This document shows positions 1-7,078 of a DNA stretch of 11,381 nucleotides, piece by piece; positions within the stretch are counted from its first letter, which is position 1, and the number at the start of each line of letters is the position of its first letter. The position numbers were made by a program, and so were the translations under genes. Origin of the DNA: CAYGSN01 sp964352675 (GTDB lineage Bacteria > Pseudomonadota > Alphaproteobacteria > Micavibrionales > Micavibrionaceae); contig CAYGSN010000042.1 in NCBI GenBank assembly GCA_964352675.1, positions 1-11,381 on the forward strand, in the 5' to 3' direction. The notes under the pieces were generated by a model, which made no database searches, was not told the origin of the DNA, and was given only the letters and a program-made list of their open reading frames with translations.

Positions 1-1
1 C

Positions 2-973
2 ACCAAGGGCGATCTGGATATCCGCCGCGAATATGACATCTCAAACTGGGTCACATCGTACGGCAATCTGGGCGATCATTTCACCCGCGCTGAAATTCCA
101 CATCAGCGCCCAGAACGCGCACGGGGACTCATTTTCAACACAAGACGCACGCCGTTTGATGACATCAATGTGCGCAAGGCGCTTTCGCTGGCGTTTGATG
201 CGGAATGGATCGGGAAGAATATTTTCTACGGCCGCTATAAACGCATCAACAGTTTCTTTCCCAACTCCTCCTTAACCGGCGCAGGGCAGGTTCCCGAAGA
301 GACTTTAAAACTCCTTAACCCATGGGGAACAACATTGCCGCCCGAAGTTTTCCACCCGGATTACGAAACTTTTGATGCAGGACTAAGCACCCGGGAAAAA
401 TTGCGCCAGGCCGATGATTTTCTAAAGCAGGCAGGCTGGCTGATTCAGGACGGCAAGCGCATAAAAGATGCAAAAGCTCTTAGTTTTGAAATCCTGATTG
501 GCACACCGGAAGATGAAAAAGTTGCCCTGAATTTCCAGCGTAACCTGAAACGCCTGGGCATCGAAATGCGCGTGCGGCTGATGGATACGGCAGCCTTTCA
601 GGATCGTTTGCAGGATTACGATTTTGATATGGTGTCCTATTTCTGGCAGAACAGCTTATCGCCCGGTACAGAGCAGCTTTTGTATTGGAGCTGTGAATCC
701 GCCAAGCAGAAAGCCCGATGGAATTTCGCGGGAATTTGCATGGAGGCCGTGGATACTCTCGCGGCTGCGATTGCGGAGACAAAAAACTACTCTGCGCTAG
801 AGAATCACGCGCAGGCATTGGACCGCGTTCTCCTGTCACAATATATCTTTATTCCGCTTTTCTATGCCGGGGAGGATTATATCGCGCATAAAAAATCCAT
901 ACATCGCCCGGAAAACATCCCGATTTACGGCGCCGTTCTCGAAAGCTGGTGGATGGATAAGGCGCAAGAGTAA
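2..973 (+). CDS. YejA-like peptide ABC transporter substrate-binding protein (5' truncated)
   Basis: C-terminal 323 residues of a periplasmic family 5 extracellular solute-binding protein (SBP_bac_5), which delivers peptides to an ABC importer. The frame is open from base 2, so the start lies outside the window. The family signature is visible as NTRRTPFDDINVRKALSLAFD (residues about 46-66 of the visible part, quoted in part: NVRKALSLAFD), followed by the FYGRYKR-NSFFPN stretch that is typical of the YejA (microcin C / oligopeptide) branch. The C-terminus, YGAVLESWWMD, matches the usual end of this family. E. coli YejA is about 600 residues, so roughly half is missing here. The next gene is not a yejB-type permease but an unrelated lipoprotein, so this copy is either the last gene of its operon or stands alone. 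The family call is firm. The substrate and orthology to yejA proper are inference. Confidence 0.88.
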   Translation, partial: TKGDLDIRREYDISNWVTSYGNLGDHFTRAEIPHQRPERARGLIFNTRRTPFDDINVRKALSLAFDAEWIGKNIFYGRYKRINSFFPNSSLTGAGQVPEETLKLLNPWGTTLPPEVFHPDYETFDAGLSTREKLRQADDFLKQAGWLIQDGKRIKDAKALSFEILIGTPEDEKVALNFQRNLKRLGIEMRVRLMDTAAFQDRLQDYDFDMVSYFWQNSLSPGTEQLLYWSCESAKQKARWNFAGICMEAVDTLAAAIAETKNYSALENHAQALDRVLLSQYIFIPLFYAGEDYIAHKKSIHRPENIPIYGAVLESWWMDKAQE

Positions 974-980
974 ATCAGGA

Positions 981-1009
981 TTGAGCAAAGCCACGCATCT
1001 TGATAGAAT
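981..1009 (+). promoter_or_regulatory. sigma-70-like promoter for the lipoprotein gene
   Basis: TTGAGC at 981-986 and TAGAAT at 1004-1009 are separated by exactly 17 bases (4/6 and 5/6 matches to the -35 and -10 consensus). It lies just after the stop of the solute-binding protein gene and would start RNA near 1016, about 34 bases before the lipoprotein ATG. It was found by eye only. Confidence 0.5.
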
Positions 1010-1049
1010 CGGAGGGTGTAGTCTTGCCCCAACCAAAGGTATTCGTCCC

Positions 1050-1571
1050 ATGCGTTCTTTGCTCTTCTCCGCTTCCGTCATCACTGCCATCACCTTAAGC
1101 GCCTGTGCACAGAAACCGGACGTGCCGCTGGAACAAGGACAGTATTGGCAGCGTATCAGCACAACCGAAGCCATTTACCTGCAGGGACCAAAAGCGCAGG
1201 AATCACTGAACCGCGATATCGCGCAATGCGTGGTAGAACTACGTGAGCTGGAGCGTTTGGGTCAAATCAAAAACTCCGTTTCGATGGATGAAAACGGCCG
1301 CATCGTTGACCCTGACAGAGCGTTACTGGAAAACAATGACATGCCGGAACGCAGCGGGGATTTACTTCTTGAGCAGACCAATTACAGGGATTTTGAAGGG
1401 TGTATGCTGGCCAAGGGCTGGGAGCGCGTTGCCTATGTCCCCTATAATGTTGTCAAAGACTCCCAGGAATCTTACTTACGCAATCACGTGGATTACAGCG
1501 AGTATTTCATCACGGATGAAAACGTAAAACGCAAGGAACAACGCGATTACGAAGCGAATTACAACGATTAA
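1050..1571 (+). CDS. small outer-membrane-type lipoprotein, function unknown
   Basis: A 173-residue predicted lipoprotein that I do not recognise beyond its export signal. The N-terminus MRSLLF is followed by a hydrophobic stretch and a lipobox L16-S17-A18-C19, so Cys19 would be lipidated by the Lgt/LspA/Lnt pathway. The residue after the cysteine is Ala, not Asp, which by the E. coli rule points to the outer membrane. The mature part is polar and holds two further cysteines, C60 (AQCVVEL) and C118 (FEGCMLAKGW), which could form a disulfide. The C-x(3)-KGW pattern recurs in small envelope lipoproteins. The C-terminus is charged and tyrosine-rich. The frame is open upstream to 864, but only the 1050 ATG gives a signal sequence, and it lies downstream of a good promoter-like element. 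The Shine-Dalgarno is weak (AAAGG at 1035-1039). Its stop overlaps the stop of the convergent glycosyltransferase gene. Confidence 0.8.
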   Translation: MRSLLFSASVITAITLSACAQKPDVPLEQGQYWQRISTTEAIYLQGPKAQESLNRDIAQCVVELRELERLGQIKNSVSMDENGRIVDPDRALLENNDMPERSGDLLLEQTNYRDFEGCMLAKGWERVAYVPYNVVKDSQESYLRNHVDYSEYFITDENVKRKEQRDYEANYND

Positions 1572-2503
1572 AAAATATCTTTAATTTTTTGGATGACTGC
1601 GGCAGCGGACAGGCTCCCCATTAAACACGGGGCTGTTGCCGCGCTATAACCGGCATAACCGATAAGCTCATCAAAACTCTCAGGCGTGGCGATATAATTC
1701 TGGCCCCAGGGGCTGTAGATACTCGGATAGCTCGGACCAAACAGCCCCAGCGTTTTTATGCCAGAAGCCGCCGCGCAATGCATCAGGCCGGAATCATTGC
1801 CCAGATAAAAATCACACAGCGAAATAGCCGCCGCCGCCGTTCCCGGATCGGCCTTGGCAATCACATCAATGCGCGCCTCCTCAGGCACACTTTGCAAGAC
1901 CTGCTGCGCGCCCTCTTCCTCTCCCGGCGCAGCAAAGACTGCAACGCGGCACCCCGGCAGCGGTCCGGCTTCCGAACGAATCCACTCAATCACTTCAACA
2001 AATCGCTCCGCCGACCAGGTCTTGGCAGCCCAATTTGCCGTCGGGCCAACAGCCAGCACAAGAGAACCTTGAGGAACAAATTGACGTGCGTTCTGTATTT
2101 GCTCTTCTGTAAACCACAGTCGCGGCGCAGGCACCTCCGACAACTTCATCACAGCAGCGCATTGCCGGGCTTTATGCAGAGCCTTATCAATATGAGGGCT
2201 GAAGACATGGCGTTTCTTTGCCCAGACCAGACGCGAGACAGCAGAGTTGCGTAGATCCACCACCATATCCCATTTGCGCCCCGCAACACGGCTCCAGAAT
2301 TTTAGCCAGTGCAAATTAAAGGGCTGTTTTTGTATAGGAATGCTATCTTCCAGATTGGGATATCCCTTGAACAAACTCATGGCCAGCGGACCGCACGCAA
2401 TCCAAACCTTGGCGTTCGGGTATTTTCGCGCTATATAATCGAGCAGGCCGGTCGATAAAACCGCATCCCCGATCCGGCTGGAGGTTATAAAAAGAATATT
2501 CAT
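1568..2503 (-). CDS. glycosyltransferase family 9 (heptosyltransferase-like)
   Basis: A 311-residue cytoplasmic GT-B glycosyltransferase of family 9, which typically transfers ADP-heptose to the lipopolysaccharide inner core at the inner face of the inner membrane. The N-terminal Rossmann half begins MNILFITSSRIGDAVLSTGLL. The Asp at position 13 lies in the R-x-GD motif, where WaaC has its catalytic Asp. The C-terminal half has the donor-site pattern GPTANWAAKTW (153-163) and the family hallmark GNDSGLMH (235-242), followed by GLFGPS. Length is slightly below the 320-350 residues of WaaC/WaaF. The open frame extends upstream to 2683, but that part is antisense to ygfZ and lacks family similarity, so I start at 2503. 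No clear Shine-Dalgarno precedes it. The gene lies alone, convergent with a lipoprotein gene and divergent from ygfZ, not in an LPS cluster. The acceptor sugar cannot be read from sequence. Confidence 0.88.
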   Translation of the reverse strand: MNILFITSSRIGDAVLSTGLLDYIARKYPNAKVWIACGPLAMSLFKGYPNLEDSIPIQKQPFNLHWLKFWSRVAGRKWDMVVDLRNSAVSRLVWAKKRHVFSPHIDKALHKARQCAAVMKLSEVPAPRLWFTEEQIQNARQFVPQGSLVLAVGPTANWAAKTWSAERFVEVIEWIRSEAGPLPGCRVAVFAAPGEEEGAQQVLQSVPEEARIDVIAKADPGTAAAAISLCDFYLGNDSGLMHCAAASGIKTLGLFGPSYPSIYSPWGQNYIATPESFDELIGYAGYSAATAPCLMGSLSAAAVIQKIKDIF

Positions 2504-2512
2504 GGCCGCATC

Positions 2513-3298
2513 ATGACAGAAAATGCTTATTTCACAACCCTTCCCGGCCGCGGAATGATCAAAATTACCGGCCCGGATGCGAAGAGTTTCCTGCAAAACC
2601 TGGTCACAAACAATATGGACCGTATTGAGAAAGATGGCGTGATCTATGCCTGCCTGCTCTCCCCTCAGGGCAAATTCCTGCATGATTTTTTTATTTCACC
2701 AACGGATGATGGATATCTTCTGGACTGTGAGGGCGGGGAACGAACACAGGATCTCGTCAAGCGCTTGAGCCTTTATAAATTAAGGGCGGATGTTGAAATC
2801 ACATCAAGAGATAATGCTGAAATTTACGCCATTGTGTCACCCCACATGGAACCGGAGGATGACAATGTGGTTTTTTACCCGGATCCGCGTCATGCTGAAA
2901 TGGGATACCGCATATTGAGAAAACCTGATGATCTTCCAGAAAAACCTTTTGATATCTGGGATACGCACCGCATCCACCTCACCATTCCCGATGGCAGCCG
3001 CGATTTAGTCCCAAACAGCTCCACCATGGATGAAGGGCGGATGGATCAATTTAGTGCAATTGATTACGAGAAAGGCTGTTATATCGGCCAGGAACTCACC
3101 GCCCGCATGCATTACCGGGGATTGGGAAAGAAACATCTTTACACGGTTGAAGGCCATGACCTGCCGGAACCGGGGGAGCCCATAATATACAACGGGAAAG
3201 TCGTCGGCGAAATGCGCAGCCGCTGCGGCCTGGTCGGGTTGGCGCTTCTCAAGGAGAATTACAGTGGTGAACACCCTTTTCTTCCGGAAAAAATTTGA
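2513..3298 (+). CDS. ygfZ: YgfZ/CAF17-family folate-binding protein (iron-sulfur cluster maintenance)
   Basis: A 261-residue cytoplasmic protein related to the glycine-cleavage T-protein (aminomethyltransferase fold). YgfZ binds tetrahydrofolate and supports assembly or repair of certain Fe-S enzymes such as MiaB. The N-terminal GcvT-like region is recognisable (ITGPDAKSFLQNLVTN at 18-33, then SPQGKFLHDFF at 50-60). The diagnostic motif KGCYIGQE is at 187-194, with Cys189 equivalent to the essential Cys228 of E. coli YgfZ, and is followed by LTARMHYRG. The protein is shorter than the E. coli version (326) but near the length of alphaproteobacterial members. The start codon is 9 bases from the divergent glycosyltransferase start, without a good Shine-Dalgarno. 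Its promoter must lie inside that gene. A loose candidate is TTGGCG at 2409-2414 with TATAAT at 2434-2439 and a long 19-base spacer. No Fe-S assembly gene is adjacent. Confidence 0.92.
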   Translation: MTENAYFTTLPGRGMIKITGPDAKSFLQNLVTNNMDRIEKDGVIYACLLSPQGKFLHDFFISPTDDGYLLDCEGGERTQDLVKRLSLYKLRADVEITSRDNAEIYAIVSPHMEPEDDNVVFYPDPRHAEMGYRILRKPDDLPEKPFDIWDTHRIHLTIPDGSRDLVPNSSTMDEGRMDQFSAIDYEKGCYIGQELTARMHYRGLGKKHLYTVEGHDLPEPGEPIIYNGKVVGEMRSRCGLVGLALLKENYSGEHPFLPEKI

Positions 3299-3323
3299 CA
3301 AAAACTAGTGGGTTTATTATGGT
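3295..3323 (+). promoter_or_regulatory. sigma-70-like promoter for the glycine-zipper protein gene
   Basis: A perfect TTGACA at 3295-3300 and TATGGT at 3318-3323 are separated by 17 bases. The -35 box contains the TGA stop codon of ygfZ. RNA would start near 3330, about 48 bases before the next ATG. The consensus -35 and spacing make this one of the better promoter candidates in the window. Confidence 0.55.
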
Positions 3324-3377
3324 ACGTGCTGGTTTTCTAATATGACACAAAAGAATAAACCATAGAGGGCAGTATCA

Positions 3378-3611
3378 ATGGCCGACGGCAGAAAACTCCA
3401 TTTTGGAACCGGTGAAATTATTGGCGGATTTATGGGCACGCTGGGCGGCCTGTTTTTTGGCGCCGTTGTCGCAGGCCTTCCCGGTGCGGTAATCGGAGCA
3501 GCCACAGGATTGAGCGGCGGCATCAGCGAAGGAGACAAAATCGTTCAAGGCACATTCCTCGATTTTGAAAAAGGTAATGTCGGCGCAGCGCCCCCTGCCC
3601 CGACAGATTAA
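3378..3611 (+). CDS. small glycine-zipper membrane protein, function unknown
   Basis: A 77-residue protein I do not recognise as a named family. A short polar N-terminus (MADGRKLHFG) is followed by about 45 hydrophobic residues that could form a helical hairpin turning at L34-P35. Glycine occurs at every fourth residue from 12 to 52 (12, 16, 20, 24, 28, then Ala at 32, then 36, 40, 44, 48, 52), a very regular glycine zipper that favours tight helix packing or oligomers in a membrane. The C-terminus is short, polar and ends APPAPTD. There is no cleavable signal peptide, so it resembles the glycine-zipper 2TM families only in outline. A Shine-Dalgarno GAGGG at 3365-3369 lies 8 bases before the ATG, and a promoter-like element lies upstream. 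It appears monocistronic. It could be an inner-membrane structural or stress protein, but nothing shows which. Confidence 0.75.
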   Translation: MADGRKLHFGTGEIIGGFMGTLGGLFFGAVVAGLPGAVIGAATGLSGGISEGDKIVQGTFLDFEKGNVGAAPPAPTD

Positions 3612-3626
3612 TATCTGAAAAAGTTA

Positions 3627-3800
3627 TCAGACGACCTCGGCCGTGAAGAAAATCTGCACGGCCACATAGGCCAACAATCCCAGAACAAAAAGAACAAGAA
3701 GAATGACGTCCCATCGACTGAACAGATGGTACATGTCAAAAGTCTTGCCGTCATCCGGCGCATTATAGGCTTTCGGTTTTTGATCTTCGTTCTTGGCCAT
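3627..3800 (-). CDS. 57-residue single-pass membrane protein coupled to ppdK
   Basis: A very short gene encoding 57 residues. It starts MAKNEDQKPK and has a polar N-terminal half of about 30 residues ending FSRWD, then one strongly hydrophobic segment (VILLVLFVLGLLAYVAV, residues 32-48) and a short tail FFTAEVV. This predicts a single transmembrane helix with no lipobox or signal cleavage site. Its ATG shares a base with the ppdK stop codon (TGATG on the minus strand). A purine-rich GGGAG lies just upstream in the end of ppdK, so it is very likely translated by coupling from the same message. The downstream neighbour is convergent, with 15 bases between the stops. Reading-frame quality, start context and the clean membrane helix argue that it is real. 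I know no function. A membrane partner or small regulator of PPDK is speculation. Confidence 0.72.
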   Translation of the reverse strand: MAKNEDQKPKAYNAPDDGKTFDMYHLFSRWDVILLVLFVLGLLAYVAVQIFFTAEVV

Positions 3801-6508
3801 CACGCTGCTCCCGCTTTCTTTCCTTTAAAAGAGACAGTCTTCTCCTGCCCCTCCTTTATACTCGCCTGCGCTGACGCCAGACGCGCAATCGGCACGCGGT
3901 AAGGCGAGCAGGAAATGTAATCCAACCCGGCCCGCTCAAAAAATGCAATCGAGAATGGGTCACCGCCATGCTCGCCGCAAATGCCAAGCTTGATATCAGG
4001 TTTGACCTCGCGGCCTTTCTCGCAGGCGATCTCAACCAGACGCCCGACACCGTCAATATCAATGCGGGAGAACGGATCGTAATCCACAATCCCTTTCTCA
4101 ATATAAATCGGCAGGAACCGTCCGGCATCATCACGGCTGATCCCCAACGTGGTTTGCGTGAGGTCATTGGTGCCGAAGCTGAAGAAGTCCGCATGTGCGG
4201 CGATATGGTCGGCGACAAGCGCAGCGCGGGGAAGCTCGATCATCGTGCCGACCATGTAATCCAGACGCTTGCCCTTTTCCTCGAAAACGGCCTCGGCGGT
4301 TTGTTCCACAACTTCGCGCAAAGTGCTTAATTCACTCGGCGTAATAATCAACGGAATCATGATTTCAGGCTCCACCGCAGTGCCGGTTTTTTCAGCCGCC
4401 TCCAGCGCGCCTTCGAAAATGGCACGAGCCTGCATCTCATAAATCTCCGGATAGGTCACACCCAAACGGCACCCGCGATGGCCCAGCATCGGGTTAGATT
4501 CGGTCAACTCACCCAAGCGGCGGCGGACCTGATCCTTATCAATCCCGGCGGTTTTGGCAAAGCTCTGGATATCCTCCTCACTATGCGGCAGGAATTCATG
4601 CAAAGGCGGATCGAGCAGACGCACAGTGACCGGAAGCCCCTTCATAATCTGGAACAATTGCGCGAAATCACTGCGCTGTTCGGGCAGCAATTTGGCCAGT
4701 GCCTCACGCCGCTCCTCTTCTTCGACTGCAAAAATCATCTCACGCACATTTTGAATGCGATCCGGATCAAAGAACATATGCTCTGTCCGGCACAAGCCAA
4801 TGCCCTCGGCCCCAAAGCCACGCGCCGTTTCAGCATCGAGCGGCGTTTCGGCATTGGTGCGCACAACCATGCGGCGGCGTGCGTCCGCCCATTGCATCAG
4901 CGTGTTGAAATCCTTCGACAGCTCCGGCTCAATCGTGGGAACCTTGCCCAAAATCACTTCACCAGTGCCGCCGTCAATCGTGATGATGTCCCCGGCTCTA
5001 ATTTCCTGCTGATCGTAACGGATCACGCGGGATTTGTAATCGATATGCAACTCCCCAGCTCCGGCCACGCAAGGCTTGCCCATCCCGCGCGCAACGACGG
5101 CAGCGTGAGAGGTCATCCCCCCTCTGGAGGTTAAAATCCCGGCCGAAGCATGCATTCCGGAGATGTCCTCGGGACTGGTTTCCTGACGGCATAACAAAAC
5201 GCTTTCCCCCGCATGCGCGAGCTTCTCAGCCTCATCGGATGTAAAAACAACCTTGCCGGACGCCGCCCCGGGTGAAGCGGGCAACCCCTTGGAGATAATT
5301 TTCTTCTCGGCTTTGGGGTCCAACGTGGGGTGCAAAAGCTGATCCAGCGAAGACGCATCAATACGCATCAGCGCCTCTTCCTGCGTGATCAGCCCCTCTT
5401 CTACCATATCTACGGCGATTTTCAGTGCCGCCTTGGCCGTACGCTTTCCGTTGCGGGTCTGCAGCATGTAAAGATTGCCGCTCTGCACGGTGAATTCGAT
5501 ATCCTGGATATCCTTGAAATGCTTCTCCAGCTTGGTGCGAAGATCATCGAGTTGCTTGAACACTTCGGGCATCGTTTCTTCCATGGACGGCAGATCACTG
5601 CCCTCCTTTTCGCGGCCCTTGATGGTGAGAGATTGCGGCGTACGGATACCGGCAACAACGTCTTCGCCCTGCGCATTGATCAGATATTCACCATAGAAAT
5701 AATCTTCCCCCGTGGAAGGATCGCGGGTAAAGGCCACACCGGTGGCACAGTCATCACCCATATTGCCAAAGACCATGGATTGCACATTCACCGCCGTTCC
5801 CCAGTTACCGGGGATATCATGAATACGGCGATAGGTCACCGCACGCGGGGTATCCCAGGAATTGAAAACCGCGCTGATCGCGCCCCATAATTGTTCCTGC
5901 GGGTCTTCCGGGAAAGGACGGCCCAGATCCTGCTGGACTATTTCCTTGAATTCCTCAACGATTTCCTTCCAACCCTGCGCATCAATCTGTGTATCATTGC
6001 GCACATCGTTCATGCGTTTATAGCCGTCAATCACATCTTCAAATTCGTGATGGTCCACGCCCAAAACCACATCACCATACATCTGGATAAAACGGCGATA
6101 GGAATCCCAGGCAAAACGCTCATCGCCGGATTGCTTGGCAAGGCCCGCCACAGTGGAATCATTCAAACCCAGATTCAAAACCGTATCCATCATTCCGGGC
6201 ATAGAGACACGAGCGCCGGAGCGTACGGAAACAAGCAGAGGATTTTTAGAATCACCAAACTTTGCGCCCATGGATTTTTCCACCAGCGCCAGCGCCGCTT
6301 CAACCTGCTTCTTTAAGTCCTTGGGATAGGATTTGTCATTCTCGTAATAAGCCGTGCAGACCTCTGTCGTGATGGTAAATCCTGGAGGGACAGGAAGCCC
6401 CAAAGAGGCCATCTCCGCCAAGTTCGCGCCCTTGCCCCCCAGCAAGTTGCGCATTGACGTATCGCCTTCGGTCTTCTCACCACCAAAACTGTAAACCCAT
6501 TGTGTCAT
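3800..6508 (-). CDS. ppdK: pyruvate, phosphate dikinase
   Basis: A 902-residue cytoplasmic enzyme that reversibly converts pyruvate, ATP and phosphate to phosphoenolpyruvate, AMP and pyrophosphate. All three domains are present. The N-terminal ATP-grasp part contains GGKGANLAEMASLGLPVPPGF (quoted in part: LLGGKGANLAEM at 22-33). The central phosphohistidine domain has GGMTSHAA (463-470) with the swivelling catalytic His468 and the regulatory-type Thr466. The C-terminal PEP/pyruvate TIM barrel has GLCRTEHMFF (571-580), FGTNDLTQT (778-786) and GICGEHGGDP (842-851) with the general acid Cys844. The length fits bacterial PPDK (about 875-900), and these motifs separate it from PEP synthase. A Shine-Dalgarno AGGAG lies 6 bases before the ATG. 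The gene follows the acetyltransferase gene after 51 bases and overlaps a 57-codon gene at its stop. The motifs show a complete, apparently active enzyme for gluconeogenic or pyrophosphate-linked carbon flow. Confidence 0.97.
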   Translation of the reverse strand: MTQWVYSFGGEKTEGDTSMRNLLGGKGANLAEMASLGLPVPPGFTITTEVCTAYYENDKSYPKDLKKQVEAALALVEKSMGAKFGDSKNPLLVSVRSGARVSMPGMMDTVLNLGLNDSTVAGLAKQSGDERFAWDSYRRFIQMYGDVVLGVDHHEFEDVIDGYKRMNDVRNDTQIDAQGWKEIVEEFKEIVQQDLGRPFPEDPQEQLWGAISAVFNSWDTPRAVTYRRIHDIPGNWGTAVNVQSMVFGNMGDDCATGVAFTRDPSTGEDYFYGEYLINAQGEDVVAGIRTPQSLTIKGREKEGSDLPSMEETMPEVFKQLDDLRTKLEKHFKDIQDIEFTVQSGNLYMLQTRNGKRTAKAALKIAVDMVEEGLITQEEALMRIDASSLDQLLHPTLDPKAEKKIISKGLPASPGAASGKVVFTSDEAEKLAHAGESVLLCRQETSPEDISGMHASAGILTSRGGMTSHAAVVARGMGKPCVAGAGELHIDYKSRVIRYDQQEIRAGDIITIDGGTGEVILGKVPTIEPELSKDFNTLMQWADARRRMVVRTNAETPLDAETARGFGAEGIGLCRTEHMFFDPDRIQNVREMIFAVEEEERREALAKLLPEQRSDFAQLFQIMKGLPVTVRLLDPPLHEFLPHSEEDIQSFAKTAGIDKDQVRRRLGELTESNPMLGHRGCRLGVTYPEIYEMQARAIFEGALEAAEKTGTAVEPEIMIPLIITPSELSTLREVVEQTAEAVFEEKGKRLDYMVGTMIELPRAALVADHIAAHADFFSFGTNDLTQTTLGISRDDAGRFLPIYIEKGIVDYDPFSRIDIDGVGRLVEIACEKGREVKPDIKLGICGEHGGDPFSIAFFERAGLDYISCSPYRVPIARLASAQASIKEGQEKTVSFKGKKAGAA

Positions 6509-6559
6509 CTGCTACTCCTAAATGCCCTAGTATTATGCCTTTTATGCGCCCAACATGGC

Positions 6560-7078
6560 TTATGGTTTAACCAAATCCTTCAAAAACATCAAGTTTAAAT
6601 GGTCGTCAACCGGGCGTAATTCACCTTCCCGGACATGTTTTCGGTCATAAACAACCCCCAGACCATCTGGAATATATCCCATCTTGATGTAAAGCCGCTG
6701 TGCCGATCCAAAAGACGGGCCCAAACCGACGCCGATTCCCATCTGCTCAAGCCCTTTATCGCGCGCATGACTTTCGCAATACTCAATCAATGCGCGTCCT
6801 ATGCCGTTCCTGCGGAATTCCGGCAGAACGTTAATATCCTGAATCTCAGCTATCCCCAGTTTTTTGAAGGGGATGTATTTCGGTTGCCAGTTCAAGACGC
6901 AATAGCCTGCGTTTTTGTCTCCCGTACTCACAAGCAGGATAACGCGCGAGCCTTTTTGCTGATAGGCAAATTGCCGTTCGAAATATTCTGTTTCCTTGGC
7001 CGCCTTTAACGCTGCTGCCATCTCCCACAGTGCAGGGATATCTTGCGTGGTTGCGGGCCGTATTGCTATGCTCTGCAT
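6560..7078 (-). CDS. GNAT family N-acetyltransferase
   Basis: A 172-residue cytoplasmic acetyltransferase of the GNAT fold, which moves an acetyl group from acetyl-CoA to an amine. It begins with the usual strand and helix IAIRPATTQDIPALWEM. The acetyl-CoA pyrophosphate loop RRNGIG (89-94) follows strand IQDINVLPEF, and helix ALIEYCESHAR comes next. The C-terminal motif SAQRLYIKMGYIP (125-137) holds the Tyr that often serves as general acid. The substrate cannot be predicted: GNATs near metabolic genes modify proteins, antibiotics or small amines. Its start codon abuts the start codon of the divergent secreted-protein gene (CATATG), and it reads toward ppdK with 51 bases between, so co-transcription is possible. 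No strong Shine-Dalgarno is visible. Family call secure, role unknown. Confidence 0.9.
   Translation of the reverse strand: MQSIAIRPATTQDIPALWEMAAALKAAKETEYFERQFAYQQKGSRVILLVSTGDKNAGYCVLNWQPKYIPFKKLGIAEIQDINVLPEFRRNGIGRALIEYCESHARDKGLEQMGIGVGLGPSFGSAQRLYIKMGYIPDGLGVVYDRKHVREGELRPVDDHLNLMFLKDLVKP

Noticed and set aside
864..1049. 62-codon N-terminal extension of the lipoprotein
   Set aside because: It overlaps the end of the solute-binding protein gene out of frame and would hide the signal sequence. The 1050 ATG gives a standard lipobox.
1778..2254. 158-codon open frame on the plus strand inside the glycosyltransferase gene
   Set aside because: The product is arginine-rich with no recognisable fold, and the opposite strand encodes a clear family 9 glycosyltransferase.
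2504..2683. 60-codon N-terminal extension of the glycosyltransferase
   Set aside because: It is antisense to ygfZ, and the family begins with the MNILF strand at 2503.
3612..3630. Hairpin between the convergent stops (CTGA and TCAG)
   Set aside because: A stem of only 4 bp with no T-run on either strand, too weak to call a terminator.
4478..5134. 218-codon open frame on the plus strand
   Set aside because: It lies wholly antisense to ppdK, whose motifs are complete. It shows no domain and is explained by the codon bias of the opposite strand. The same holds for 5330-5890 and 5891-6316.
6509..6559. CATAAT box before ppdK as a promoter
   Set aside because: No matching -35 element stands at a usable distance, so I do not call a promoter in this 51-base gap.
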